Source: Lutjanus erythropterus (taxonomy: Eukaryota > Chordata > Actinopteri > Lutjaniformes > Lutjanidae). From it: 64,000 nucleotides of DNA. Below are positions 1-12,065 of this stretch, piece after piece. The stretch lies in NCBI GenBank assembly GCA_020091685.1, contig CM034601.1, positions 15,644,972 to 15,708,971 on the forward strand, read 5' to 3'. Each line of letters begins with the position of its first letter. Position 1 is the first letter of the stretch. The position numbers and the translations under genes are program-made. The notes beneath the pieces were generated by a model. It was not told the DNA's origin, did not search any database, and was given only the letters and a program-made list of their open reading frames with translations.

Positions 1-255
1 GTCCACAAATGTCTTGTTTTGTCCACAGCCCAAAGATATTGAGTTTACTGTCATAAAGGAATAAAGAAACCAAAAACCAAATCTGAATATATTCATACTA
101 AAGAAACTGGAATTACTTTTTGCTTTTTTTAAAAAAATACTCAAACCGATAAATCGATTATCAAAATAGTTGTTGTTGTTTAATTGTTGTAGTTGTTGAT
201 TAATTTAATAATTGATTCATAATCGATTATTTGATTAATTTTTGCAGCTCTACAG
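1..255 (-). repeat. AATCGATT-type MITE (hAT-like), cut by the window edge
   Basis: A common teleost non-autonomous DNA element, recognised by runs of AATCGATTAT and TAATTTAATAATTGATT and by its end TTTGCAGCTCTA. The body (GTCTTGTTTTGTCCACAGCCC, then GATATTGAGTTTACTGTCAT) matches the copy at 9667-10022 in reverse orientation. The family is recognised from memory of fish genomes; no database was searched. Confidence 0.7.
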
Positions 256-1250
256 CTAATGCTGTGTACTGAATTTGAAATCATTATACCATATGCTTTT
301 CAAGGTCGTGTAAACACATTGATGAGTCATGTGATGTGGATTGTGCAAAAAGGCTGCCCACTTACATTGTAATGTACATAAAAACACATTTGAAGAAAGT
401 GTGAAAGAAAGCATATCACTGAACAAGTGAAAAGATATTTCAGACTGCACATTGGCAATGCATCATATACTCATCTGGTGCTGCTGTGGAGTAGAAGGAT
501 GTGGTTAGAACTACAGTGTATAGTGTGGAGTAATTAATGATGTGAGAGTGAGTAGCTGTTTCAGGGAACCATGCACAGAGTTAGCAATCCTCCCTTGTAG
601 AATTCAGTTAAAACTTCTCTCATTCTCTCCCTTTCTTGTCCTTAGTTACTCCCTTTGCCAAAGAGTGACAGACACTTCCTCCATGAAGCTGAAGGAATAA
701 GGGGTTTCCTGACTGTGTGAATTTGGTAAGCTGTTTATTGTAGGGATAGGAAAGTGATATGATAGCCTGTCATTGTCAGTGTTGTTTTCGTCTTGGCCAT
801 AATCCATATTTGAGTTAACGTAATGGGCTTTGAGATTCTTTCAAAGGTTTGCTTGCAGTTATTCAAGTAATGATAATAAATTAAAATCATGAAAATTGGA
901 TATAATAACGGCCGTAATTGTTGCATGTTATTGTCATGCACCTTGTAATAACAAAAAAAATAAATAAATCAGTCTCTCCATTGATTACTAGTACATGTAG
1001 CTTATTTGACAAATCAGGATTTGGAAAAGGGTGTCTTTTAAAACATTATTTAAGTTGACACTGCAGTGATTTAATAATTGTGGTAGGAAGATGGCTCTGC
1101 AGCAGGCACACAAAATGAATAAGAAATTACCAAAGATACACTTAACCATTATCTAATTACCTTGCCTTTGGCTCCATCATGTGGTCAATGATGATCACTA
1201 CATTGTGGAGTGGAGAAAAGAGTCAGGAAGAACACTATTATATTTTATTT
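256..1250. other. Intergenic, nothing recognised
   Basis: AT-rich sequence. Short open frames on the minus strand (256-450, 735-941) have no recognisable domain, no splice context and no homology I can name. I see no RNA gene or repeat family here. Confidence 0.5.
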
Positions 1251-1254
1251 GGTA

Positions 1255-2104
1255 TAGATCTTAGAACTTTTTAAATGGCCAACGATTCGGTTGGATACGA
1301 TTCAGCTCTGTCATGATACAATATGATGCAGTACAAGACAATGGAATGTGTGAATCTTTACATTTTGGTTCAATTAATGCCACATTTGTAGAGTGCTATT
1401 GGTTGCGAAAAAGACATCCCGATAGCTTTATTAAATATAGTAACAGTAGAGACAGAGAGAAGGAGACATTACAGTGGTGTTAAAATCTTATTATGAGCTG
1501 TCATGTGTAAATGAGATACTGTAGCCTAAATGAGAATCTGTGAGCAAACTTTAAATATTAGTATTTTTGCCAAAAAAAATGAACTGCTGCTCTGTTTCAT
1601 ATGAATAGTGCTGTGGTTTTGATTAGTGTGGAGGAACGGTGATGCTCCATGTTACCTGCTCTCACAGTGACATGATGTCTCTGAGGGTCAGACTTGTGGC
1701 TCTATATTCTGCTGTCCGACATGTTTTGCATAAATGGTTTGCAGCAGTGTCTCTCATCTTTCTTATAAAACCCAAACTTATTCTACATTTGCGCATTTGG
1801 GCAGATCAAGAAGAGACACAGGAAAGGGAGGAGGGCGTGCTTGTTTTGTGTGACCGCAGCAGCAGGCGTCCAGCGAGAGCAGTGCAGGCAGAGGCAGGAG
1901 GAGAAAGAAGATGGAGGAAAGTTACAGTGGCAGCTCCTTGATGCCAAAATTGAAACATATGGGTATCCTAATAAGATGTACCATCGATTTGCTTCCTATT
2001 CATGTTCATCTTTTTGCTAATACAGGCCGTCTGAACCGATGCACTCGTATCTTAGACATGAAAGGCCGATGCATTGGATGCATGAGTGAATTGTTACACC
2101 CCTT
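1255..2104 (+). repeat. hAT-like dispersed repeat R1, copy A (5' truncated)
   Basis: This is one of three copies of the same repeat in the window (others at 3519-4112 and 10722-12065). Shared landmarks are GGAATGTGTGAATCTTTACA, the GACAGAGAGAAGGAGACATT stretch, CTGCTCTGTTTCATATGAA and an end reading GAGTGAATTGTTACACCCCT. The reverse complement of that end matches the start of copy B (AGGGGTGTCAATTTCACTGA), so the family has imperfect terminal inverted repeats. The open frames at 1639-1941 and 1911-2117 lie inside it and are not genes. Assignment to the hAT group is inference from the end sequences. Confidence 0.65.
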
Positions 2105-2755
2105 TTATTTAGTGTAGTCCACTCCTTTATCATTTCTCCATCATGAATTTCTTGGAATCTGATTGTATGTGGCCTTTGAAAACTGGCCTCAAATCAAGCC
2201 TGCTATATCCATCCTTCATCTGCAAATTGTGCAGCGCTTGACTGACCTTTGCCTCCACCTTGTGGTCAAATCCTGGTCTTGCAAGGTTAAGGTTAGGATC
2301 AGCAGGTTAATGTAGTCACCCTTTGGGGAGATGATCAAGCATTGACCAGAATCTGACCATGACCTTGATTTGATAGTCTATATGGTGAAACACACAGACA
2401 GGAAACCACAAAAGTCTTTCAATAGATATTTTAAAAAGTCTTAAACAATGCCAGACACATTTAAAAAGCAAATGCGTGAAGGTGTTAAAAATAAATTCCA
2501 CAATTTCAAAATTGTGGCCAACAAATCAAAATAAAGAAAATACTTTGTATACTGGGCAAACAGCCTATATTTTAATATAGGTATATTTCTCACAGAAAGT
2601 AGTTGTTTGTTTAAATGTTAACATTTTGGCAAGGGTTGTGGCATGTTGACAGCTCAGTCAAGAATCTCATCTCATATTCCTTGAAAAGAAAAAAGGCATA
2701 AACAAGCTTAGAATGATGTTAAACATTTATTTTAAACATTATTTTGGGTTTTGTA
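2105..2755. other. Intergenic, nothing recognised
   Basis: AT-rich sequence without a gene. The open frame on the minus strand at 2316-2501 has no recognisable features. Confidence 0.4.
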
Positions 2756-2757
2756 GC

Positions 2758-2907
2758 CTTTTTGGACAGGACAGGACAGGAAAGGGGCGAAGACATGTAG
2801 CAAAGGGCCACAGGCCCTAATGGAACCCATGGATGCTGCTGAGCACTCGAGCATCTTTACATGGGCCACATGCTCTACCAGCTGAGCTACTGGGAGAGAT
2901 GCTAAAG
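2758..2907 (-). repeat. tRNA-derived SINE
   Basis: On the minus strand the head reads GTAGCTCAGCTGGTAGAGCA, a good tRNA A-box region. About 45 bases on is a degenerate B-box (GGGTTCCATTAGG). The body continues with CTTTGCTACATGTCTTCGCC and CCCTTTCCTGTCC, as in familiar teleost tRNA-SINEs. The B-box has drifted from GGTTCGANNCC and no cloverleaf can be folded, so it is not a functional tRNA gene. A GGACA microsatellite (2765-2780) marks its tail side. Confidence 0.7.
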
Positions 2908-3518
2908 ATATTGCTGTTTCCTTCCATCAGATGTGAGATTTAAATGATAAAGCTACATTTTGGAGGTGTATTTGTAATTTTAAAATAATAATTTCAAAGC
3001 AATAATCTGATGTGAAACCTGGTGTGGTCTATGTGTTCTTTCAGCCTACTATTTTATTGTCCTCTTCTGAGACACTTAATTGAGGTGCTAATGAGATATT
3101 TTTGTTCACATTTGAAGCCCAAGAAAACAGATAATTCTTCAGTCAAGGAAGAGAAAGAGGCACGTGGATTCAAGTTTGCAGAAGACATTAGAATAAAACT
3201 TAGCTGTGTATGCCATATTTTATACAAAGAACTTTCTGGTTATCCCCCATCCACATAAGAAAAGCTGCTATTTGAAAAACACCTCAACCCATACATACAA
3301 ACAGGGAAAAATTACAAGACATAGAGCCAAAAGAAGAAGAATGATTACACTAGCTACATAAATTCTATTCTCTTACCATTAACAGTCCTATATCTTGTTT
3401 TCTTATGTACACAGCAGATACCAAGACATAATGCCAAAAGATGTAGGGTGATAAAACCAAGTCTCACACCCTTATTCAACAGGCAAGTGAGAAATGGAAG
3501 CTAGAAAACACAAGTATT
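2908..3518. other. Intergenic, nothing recognised
   Basis: AT-rich, with an open frame at 3022-3258 that shows no domain, signal sequence or splice context. I do not consider it a gene. Confidence 0.4.
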
Positions 3519-4112
3519 AGGGGTGTCAATTTCACTGACTGAGACAATTCAATTTGTATCTCAGTATATGTTCAGTGATAAGATTCATCTTAGAAAGCTG
3601 AACAATTTGGTACAATATAATTCAGCCCTGTCAATATACAATGCGATACAATGCAATGCGAGATGATGCAATGTGTGAATCTGTTTTGATGCTAGTAATG
3701 CTATATTTGCATTTTTACAATACAGTGATATGCTACTCTGTTTCATATGAACAGTGCTGTGGTTTTGATTGAATTGGGGTATGGAGGAACATGACCAGTG
3801 ACATGACGTCTCTGTGGGTCAGGATACTTGTGGCTCTTTACACTGTTGGCTGACACCTTTTACATAGATGATTTGAAGCAGTGTTTCTCATCCTTCTTAT
3901 AAACCCAAATTTGTTCTACACTTGCGTGTTAGGAAAGTTTGGTTGTGCAGCGTGGTGCAGCATCAGATGTTTCACTGTCAGTTGTCAGGAAATGAAGAGG
4001 AGAGACGGGAGAAGGATGGGGGTGCGCTTGTTTTGTGTGTTTTTTGATGCACTCATATTGTACTCATTAAAAGCCCAAGGCACCTGATGCATGAGTGAAT
4101 TGTCATAACCCT
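3519..4112 (+). repeat. hAT-like dispersed repeat R1, copy B (both ends present)
   Basis: Begins AGGGGTGTCAATTTCACTGA and ends GAGTGAATTGTCATAACCCT, which reads AGGGTTATGACAATTCACTC in reverse complement. These give an imperfect terminal inverted repeat of about 18 bp. The internal landmarks are shared with copies A and C. It is about 0.6 kb long and carries no transposase frame, so it is non-autonomous. Confidence 0.65.
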
Positions 4113-4189
4113 AAAAATATCAAACCAAATAAGGTACTCTATTGATGTGTACATTTGATTCTCAAGCCTAATTAATAGGACAAGTTACT

Positions 4190-4337
4190 GATATGTATTT
4201 TAGGTAAATTAGTTGTTATATAACTGAATAACAAAAACCAATGTTAGATTAATCAATAAATTAATCAGTAGATTAACTGAAAAAATAATCGATAAATTAA
4301 TTGTTTAAAAAATAATCATTGGGTGCAGCCCTGAGCA
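4190..4337 (+). repeat. AATCGATT-type MITE fragment
   Basis: Short 3' piece of the same element family as 1-255: TTAATCAATAAATTAATCAG, AATAATCGATAAATTAATTG and the end ATAATCATTGGGTGCAGCCCTGA. Confidence 0.6.
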
Positions 4338-6236
4338 TTATATTCCATTTCTGCCATCTCTGCTAGAGCCCATCCAATTGATTGTGCTGATCTGAAAATG
4401 TTTTTACAGAACGTATAATGAAAAAACATGTGCCTGGGGTGATTTTGAAATAATGCCATCATGTAGTTTGTCCAGCAGAGCGCTCCAACTCTGCTGTCAA
4501 CAACAAGGTGTTGATGAGATGTAATGCTGACATACATGCACACACTTGTTTGGATTTCTCAGGATTTGCGATAGATTGTTGCTTTATTCTTGTTACTATA
4601 CAGATATAACTTTTAATGTAGAATACAGTGTGCAGTTTGACTTTGATGACCTCTGTGATACTTACTGTAGTCATGATGGATGACCCACTCCACCACAGCA
4701 GCTCACTGAAACTGGGTTAGTGTGTGGGATTTAAGTCTAACAAAATATCCTTGGCCCAGGTTTTCTGGTATCAGAGACATGGCTTACTTGTAACTGGGGT
4801 GAATCCCATGGTATCCCATGCTCCATGAACACCTTGCTCTGGTGCAGGTTAACTTCAGAGGATTAAAAGATGTCAGCAGGCCGACAACTGAGCAACTACT
4901 GTCAGGTTGAATATGTATTCATGGGAGAAACTAAAATTGTTGACATATACTAGCCATACATGGCTTCTGCAGTTCATTAAAGAGATTTAACATGCTGAAA
5001 CCTGCAGAAACCCTATAATGGATAGCAGGGTTCCTTAACCCTCTCATGTCAAGGACCCCATATAGATACACATTAAACCACGGACCCTGAATTGAAGAAG
5101 GTATTAGTATTTTATTTTTAGGTTTAAAGATAATGTCTTCATTGTCAATCAGTAATCTAAGTAGGATCACTATGCTTACAATCAATCAAAATGGCCAAGC
5201 CAGTGTCTTCCTATGTTGCTCCAACTCCCAATAAAGTGTGATAAAAGTTAAAATACTCTGTTCCTCCTTTTGTAGGACCCCTATAACTCAGTGAAGAACT
5301 ACTGTTACTACTGACCCAGTTTAAAAACTGCTGCAGATTTTCATTCAGTTTCATCTCTACTCTCTTATCTAACAATATGAGGGAGGAGGGATGGGAGGAG
5401 TGAGGCAAAGACATCAGTCCTCTATATAACTCTATATTGCGTCAATGCTTCAAAACTCTCAAGTAATTATTCCACAGCCACACAGAAGCCAACAACACTT
5501 TAATTGCTATGCAGGTCTTTAAAGAATACATAATTCAGATGTACATACTGGAATCAGGTCAATGTAAAGAAAAGACTTTTGACTTGTGAAAACCTTAAAT
5601 AGTGTGTTTCTTTTCTCCCCTTTTGTTCTTGTTTTGATGGTTTACATAAAAACAAAATGTAAGATCATGCATAATGCCATCTAATTACAAAGCAAATCAT
5701 AAAAACAAAAACACAAAAATAAAGCACTTAACATACAGTTTGAGAAACAAATGCATGAATGATTAAAAACTCTAAACAAACGTCACACTTTTAACAAAGT
5801 AATCCAAATATCAAGATATAAAAAGTATATTTAATGAAAAAAAGTTCTATATCTGTGGTGCTACGAGGGTGTGCCAACTATCTCAATCATACAACTTAAT
5901 GTTTTAAAATACAATATATGTTTTAATCTCCCAGCGTGTTACATAAAAGGTCCTCAGCAAGCTTAAATTTAGGATTTAGAAACATGAAAGGCACTGTTAT
6001 CTTTGAAAAACAATGTGCACAGGAAGAAGAGAAATGAAGTAGACATAAGAAGTACTGTTTATAGTCTATAGTCAATATACAACAAATATATTGACAAATT
6101 TTAATAATAATACCTAGGATTATAACAATTAAATCATTTACATTTAGTCACCACACAGGTAAAAATTATGGATATCAACAGGGATTTTTTCATGACCTCT
6201 GACAGCACAACAACATGAACCAAAACTGTGGTGTTA
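4338..6236. other. Intergenic or 3' flank of the SLAM-like gene
   Basis: No gene found. Around 5025-5420 lies a stretch with AAGGACCCCATATAGA and ACCACGGACCCTGAATTG that resembles a dispersed fish repeat; the family is not named with confidence. The part nearest 6236 is probably the 3' untranslated region of the minus-strand receptor gene. Open frames at 4316-4674, 4931-5185 and 5211-5414 show nothing recognisable. Confidence 0.35.
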
Positions 6237-9002
6237 CTATGTCTGCAATTGGAACTTGCATTTACTTGTTGAAGACACAAAGTCAGTGATCCCACTTGTT
6301 AGATAGATAGGCAGTATGGAAGTTTCTAATGTTGAATGAGTGATAATGTTTGGGAGTAATTTGCATTTGATTGGGTCTGTTTTTCTTGTATTCTTCACTT
6401 TAACATCTGAGTAGATAATTTCATCCTCAGTGTGATCTGAAAGAAGAAAAAAGACACTTGAAATGAATGACAGATAATCCACCACATTTACAATGTTAAA
6501 GGGCATTAATGTGTGTGGTTTTGAGACTTATAAAACAGACCATGTCAGACAATTGTCCTACCGTAAAATGGCAACAAATAATTGAAATAGACATAATTTT
6601 CATTTTGATGGAGGGCTACCTCAGATGAAAAAAGGTTTTTAAATATCTTTGGAACTACAGTAACCAATGCTTTGCTAAAATTATCAGAAAAGGTACAGGG
6701 TAGATAGAGGACACAGAACATGTTTCTCTTACCTTCATTAACAGTCATGGGACTTGTCTTCTTTTTGAAGTGTTTGATACCAAGAAACAATGCCAAATGG
6801 AGAAGTAGAGGCAACACTTGCTGTCACAGCCACAGTCACAAGAGAGAAGTGAGAGATGGAACCTATAAAATACAAACATCAACCAAAATTAGATATTGTG
6901 ATAATGTAAACATGACCGTCTCAGCACTGTCAAGATCAGTCTGAGCCACAGCTCAAGAGCCCTAGATTTGTCTTTGCTATTTGCTCTAAAGACTACGTAT
7001 GTATCATCCTGTATGTATCTAAAAGCCAACCTGCTCCATACAGCTGGAAAATCAGGCTTTTAAAAATTTATACCAATTTAAAATGTGCAATAGCAGCAAG
7101 GATACTATATTAACCAGAGGACTAAATAACTGAATCAATAAATTAACAAAAAATCAAAAATTTGATAATTTCTTGAAATACACTACCTTTACAGCTTGTA
7201 AGATGAATAACTGTTTCTTCTGTACTGACATTGTTTTGAAACACATCAAATTTCCAGACAGGTGACCGTGTACACTGATGGTAATAGTTGAAATTTTGGA
7301 CTGGTTTGGGTTATCTGTACTCCCAGATGGTGACAGTGTGCCCACTGTTGAGCAGCTGGGGACAGGCTGTGATCTCTTGTCTGCATCAGTAAAGACCGTA
7401 GAGAGTCAAAATGAACTCTACTCCTTCTCCTGAGGAGCAGCTGATGTTCATTTGTTCTGGTGACAAACACATCTGAGAAAGCAGGCTTTGACACTGGAGC
7501 TGAAAGACAAATATACAGTGTAATGAGTGTAACCTCTAAACAATAATACAAGTGGTAAAAAAATATAACCAAATATAATAAATAATATAATAAATAATAA
7601 TAAATATAACTAAAGTGATGTAGTCTATTTTTAAAAATAACAGATATGTCTGTATTACATGGATAGAAGATGTATATTACATATAGTATATGCATATAGT
7701 ATGAATATCAATTAGTAGACCAAATATCAGAAAGAAATTTCAGTAAAATTCAATACAATTTGATGGCATCACAAACTAGAACATCCAAAGTGACTATAAA
7801 GTTGAATCAACTCTGTTTTAACAGAAAACTGAACATTATAACCTTTGTGAAAATGCTGTTGTATTAGACTGCATTAAACTGCAACTGAGTACAAATCCAC
7901 ATATATAAAAACATTTTACTATAGGTTGTTAATTTTACACCAAATTCAAATTATATACTTAGATTGAATTCACTTAAAACATATTGTATTTATAACTGTT
8001 GATACTGTAGTCTACAATATAAGTTTTTAGTAACATATTTTTTATATTTCATATTGAATATGATGTTTACAGCAAATGTATGATAATGGGCCATCTGTGT
8101 TTATGTTTATGTACCTACAGAATATTGCTGTTTAAAAATAATAGCCAGGTTCAGGATTTGATATAGATGTATTGTATTTTCTAATCAAATGTAATGTTTC
8201 ACTTTCTTTAATCCTTTGTTTAGGTTTAAAAACATTTTTATTGACTAGTGTCTATTTTAGAGAAGCTGTAACTTTAAGAAAATCCTACCTTGTATTTCTA
8301 GATGTATGTTGATTTATGTGACAGTTTACCCTCAGATCCATGTGTTTGGTATATAATCTCAGAGTCTGTTTTCTGCATTATTCAGCTTGAATGTTCCATT
8401 GGTAAAGAATGTAGAGTCATCAGGTTTAAACACACCGTTGTGTTATTGTCTGTATTTAAAATGTTAATATCCCATTCTTTTCAACTGTATCTTTGTTACA
8501 TCTGTAGGCAGGTAAAATCAATGGCTCTCCAAGTGCTCCAAACACTGCTAGGTCCGTTAGTTCCAGTTAAATTGCATTCCATCGACCTGATAGGAACAAA
8601 AATGTCAGACAGCTTAAAATACTTTAAAAATGCTACATAACTATTAGCATTTCATTTTGGAAAAAGGCAAACATATACAGCCATTTCCATTTACAAGTAA
8701 TAAATAATAAGAAATATCTTTTGTTTAGATTGTTATACAGATAATTTTTTTATTTGTGTTAATGTTTTATCCACTTTTATCAAACATCTGCAAATTATCC
8801 CTATGGTTTCAATAGTTGCAAAAAAAAAAGAAAATTATAGCAAATTACTAAGGACACTGTATAATGTGATATAGTCACTTTGATGACCTAATATACTGTT
8901 TTTGTTTAACACACAATACTATTAATACACAATTACCATGAAGTGTACTTTTGCCAGAGAAATTGGCACCAGAGCTGTGATGATCATGTAGAAGGAAATC
9001 AT
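6237..9002 (-). pseudogene. SLAM/CD2-family-like Ig receptor, copy 1 (frame-broken)
   Basis: Exons found by reading both frames: signal peptide 8949-9002 (starts MISFYMII, hydrophobic); V-set Ig 8289-8586 (retains NGTFKLNNAE and a DSGDY-like region, ends HLEIQ-like); C2-set Ig 7187-7499 (APVSKPAFS, then MCLSPEQMNISCSS in another frame, GNLMC, SCK); transmembrane 6733-6862; cytoplasmic tail 6237-6436 (contains IIYSDV, an ITIM-like motif). Exon borders keep AG/GT sites. The order signal, V, C2, TM, Tyr-tail fits CD2/SLAM adhesion receptors of lymphocytes, and the sequence resembles teleost CD48/SLAM-like and HEPACAM-like proteins known to me. Several one-base losses shift the frame within the V, C2 and TM exons, so no intact protein is encoded as written. 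It is either a pseudogene or a functional gene in a badly polished stretch; copy 2 behaves the same way. Confidence 0.7.
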
Positions 9003-9009
9003 TGTTGTA

Positions 9010-9666
9010 ACGCAATCAAATTATCTGAAAAACATGATGCATCACGTGTGAGCAAAACAGTCAACAAATTAAAAGATGTTTAGTTACTTTGTTTTTAGTT
9101 TAAGTTAAAAACACAATACAATTTTACACATTTTAGTATACTTAAACTAATCTAACTAGCTTGAATTGAAACAAATTTTACCTACCACTTTTATAATAGG
9201 TTGTCTTCTTTGTGCTCCTTAACTGGACTGAGAGTTTGTACTGACACGTGGCTGTTTTTTTGTGGTCTTTGTTTGTGGAGAGAATTGAGGAAGAGGTTAT
9301 TTGCACTCAGCAAAGGACTACTGAAACACTTACCAGCTTATCTTTTGTATTTATTTGTAATAGTTTAATTACAAAGCTACTGACTTTGTAGGGTTCAGAA
9401 AAAGATTGCTGACAGTTAGAATATTGTTTCCCAGTATTTGTCACAAAGAGAGTAGTATTCTCTCTATGTTTAATTTCACATATCTGAATTATGCATTTTG
9501 TGAGCAGTTATATAGATGACACTAATACTATCTGATTGACTTTCTGAATGCAGTTACAACTTATTATTTAGATGATTATTTATAGAAGATTATTTTAAAG
9601 GTCAGTGTGTAATATTTACAGGGATATGGCAGAAATTGAATAAAGTGAGTTTGTTTTCATTATTGT
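9010..9666. other. Upstream region of SLAM-like copy 1
   Basis: Probably holds the promoter and 5' untranslated exon of the minus-strand receptor gene. A TTGTCTTCTTTGTG stretch near 9200-9215 recurs as ATGTCTTCTTTGTG near 19273-19286, upstream of copy 2. That supports a tandem duplication that included the 5' flank. No TATA box is assigned. Confidence 0.35.
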
Positions 9667-10022
9667 TAGAGCTGCAACAATTAATCAATTCATTATTGCA
9701 GCTCTAATGCTGCTATCGTTAAATTAATCTCCAAATCAAAACATCTGGATAATTGATTACTTTAGTCATTTTTAAAAGAAAAAATAAACAAAATGCTTGT
9801 GATATCAGCTTCTTTAAATGAAAATTTATTTTTTTTACTCCTCTACAATAGTAAACTGAATATTTTTAGTTTTCAGTAAACCAAGACATTTGAGTTATCT
9901 TGGGCTTTGGGAAATACTAATTGACATTTTACATTTTAAAACAAAATGTTTATTAATTGGTTAATCAAGAACATAATTGATGGATCAAGTGACTATGAAA
10001 ATAATTGTTAGTTGCATTCCTA
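9667..10022 (+). repeat. AATCGATT-type MITE, near full length
   Basis: Starts TAGAGCTGCAACAATTAATC and ends AAAATAATTGTTAGTTGCATTCCTAA, whose reverse complement repeats the start in imperfect form. The middle has CTCTACAATAGTAAACTGAA and CATTTGAGTTATCTTGGGCT, family landmarks also seen at 1-255 and 62100-62225. It is about 355 bp and non-coding. Confidence 0.75.
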
Positions 10023-10124
10023 ATTAGTGTATAATTACCAGAAAAGAAGAATTTGTTTCTGTGTCTTGCTTTCACATTGTTATGGTGTTGGAAAAGGACT
10101 GTATATTTAGCTGATTATGGATAA

Positions 10125-10625
10125 ACTGTGGCCGCTGGGGCATCGGTCAGAATGCACAAACTCCGGATGTTCCCTTTAATGTCTTTATTGACAGTTCAGT
10201 GGGAGCATACATAAAAGCATGGGTATGTGTGTGGTTCTGAAACAAAAAACAAAACAATAATCAGAACAAATGTACTCACTTCCTGAGCAGTAGTGGTAAA
10301 CAACAGTGAAATAAGACACTCAGCATCTGTATATAACTAATATAATATATACACGTGACGTGACTGCTCGGACAATAATTAGCAATTAACAAGCTAGCCG
10401 TACATCTAAACAATCAACATATAACATTAAATGAGGAGCATAACAACCATAAACATCACACTTACTGGTATATGAAGCATTACACAAGCCGGCTCAGGCT
10501 CACAACTCCATCATAAACAGCAATAATCCTGATGCTCTCTCTCTTACTTGGAGCACGTTTCTTCCCGCTGCATTGACTCACTCTGTAGCACTTTTTTCGA
10601 CAGCAGGGGCAGAGTTCTGCCACTT
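10125..10625. repeat. Unclassified 0.5-kb repeat-like block
   Basis: A stretch of different composition bounded by GTGGCCGCTGGGGCATCGG on the left and CAGCAGGGGCAGAGTTCTG on the right. The ends are G-rich where the surroundings are AT-rich. No open frame of note lies inside. I could not assign it to a family, and it may simply be a GC-richer unique sequence. Confidence 0.3.
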
Positions 10626-10721
10626 AATGAATGTTAAATAATTAGTAAAGTTTTTTTTTAAGATAGTTTGAATATTGAATTTATGAGGGCAAGCACTTTC
10701 CATTTTGTGTGTGTTTTTACT

Positions 10722-12065
10722 AGTGTGTATCTCACTGACTGAGACCGATTCAATGTGTATCTTGATACATGTTCAACATACGATATATCTTACAGTGTTT
10801 AGTCTCCTCAAAGCCCCATCATCTCCCTTTCCAGCACCTCTCTGATTTCCATCTTGATAATCTGACCGATATCTTCATGTAGCGACGCAAGAAGCTTGCA
10901 CCTGAAAATCTCTATGGCTGTCACTGAGGTCATGTCAGTGAGAGTCGGGTTAACACTCCGTGCCAGAGGTGCTTGGCCTCGGTGCAGGTGGGCGTCATCG
11001 TATTTTTGCCCTCTACCAGCCATGTCTTCTCACACAAATATTTGTAGAAACATGTAACTAAATGTAAACAAATCAAAAAGCAAAAATTTGCTCCACCTGG
11101 TGCTATTTTAACGTTTTTGGCACAAAGGTTCTGGAGAGCTTCAACACACACATCTACTCCATAGCCTGCACACTAGCTTTAAATATGATATATCTTAAAA
11201 TTTTTGAATTAATTAATTTCTGTCACGATAATGATACAATACGATACAAGACAATGGAATGTGTGAATCTTTACATTTTGATTCAATTAATGCTACATTT
11301 GTAGAGTGCATTTAGTTGCAAGAAGACATCCTGATAGTTTTACTAAATTTAGTAACAGTAGAGACAGAGAGAAGGAGACATTACAGTGGTGTTAACATCT
11401 TATTGTGAGTCCGTGTAAATGAGATACTGTAGCCTAAATGAGGAACTCTGACCAAACTTCAAAACTCTTAAAATATTTGTATTTTGCAGTAAGATGATCT
11501 GCTGCTCTGTTTCATATGAAGAGTGCTGTGGTTTTGATTAGTGTGGAGGAACAGTGAAGTGTTACCTGCTCTCACAGTGACATGATGTCTGTGGTCAGAC
11601 TTGTGGCTCTGTACTCTGCTGTCTGACTCTTTTGCATAAATGATTTGCAGCAGTGTTTTTGATCTTTCTTATACAACCTAAAACTTATTCTACACTTGCA
11701 CGTTATGAAAGTTTAGTGGTGCAACGCGGTACAATGTCACTTCTGCGCTGTTTTCAGCGCAGTCGGTTTGATGAAATGAAGAGGAGACAGGAGAGGGAGG
11801 AGGAGTGCTTGTTTTGTGTGAGCACGCACCAGGCGTCAACGAGAGGCAGGACAAGAGATAAATCAGAAGAAACTTGCAGTGGAGCTCCCACACCAAAAAT
11901 GAATAATTTTACGTCCAATGAGATGTATCAATATGCTAGTGCTGCATCGATTTGTTTCGATTCATGTTCAGCTTTTTACGGATACAGGCCGTCTGAACCG
12001 TTGCACTCGTATCTTACACATCAAAGTCCATGCATTGGATCCATGAGTGAAGTGTTACACCCTAG
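10722..12065 (+). repeat. hAT-like dispersed repeat R1, copy C (carries an insertion)
   Basis: The longest R1 copy. It starts near CTCACTGACTGAGACCGATT and ends GAGTGAAGTGTTACACCCTA, with the same internal landmarks as copy A. The alignment with copies A and B is interrupted at 10793-11186 by foreign sequence flanked by a direct repeat (GATATATCTTA at 10782-10792 and 11187-11197). The open frame at 11653-12096 is inside the repeat and is not a gene. Confidence 0.6.
10793..11186 (-). mobile_element. Insertion in R1 copy C, possibly a LINE 5' piece
   Basis: A 394-bp insertion with an 11-bp direct repeat on both sides, consistent with a target-site duplication. On the minus strand an open frame (11023-10808) reads MAGRGQKYDD and later ASLHEDIGQIIKMEIREVLE, a charged helical segment of the sort found in fish L1-type ORF1 proteins. 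There is no poly(A) tail at the expected end, which is unusual for a LINE insertion. The LINE call is inference. Confidence 0.35.

Noticed and set aside
1639-2117. Open frames that could be a small gene
   Set aside because: They fall in repeat R1 copy A, and copies B and C show the frame is not kept.
2860-2907. tRNA-like A-box
   Set aside because: The B-box is degenerate, no acceptor stem pairs, and the rest matches a tRNA-derived SINE, so it is not a tRNA gene.
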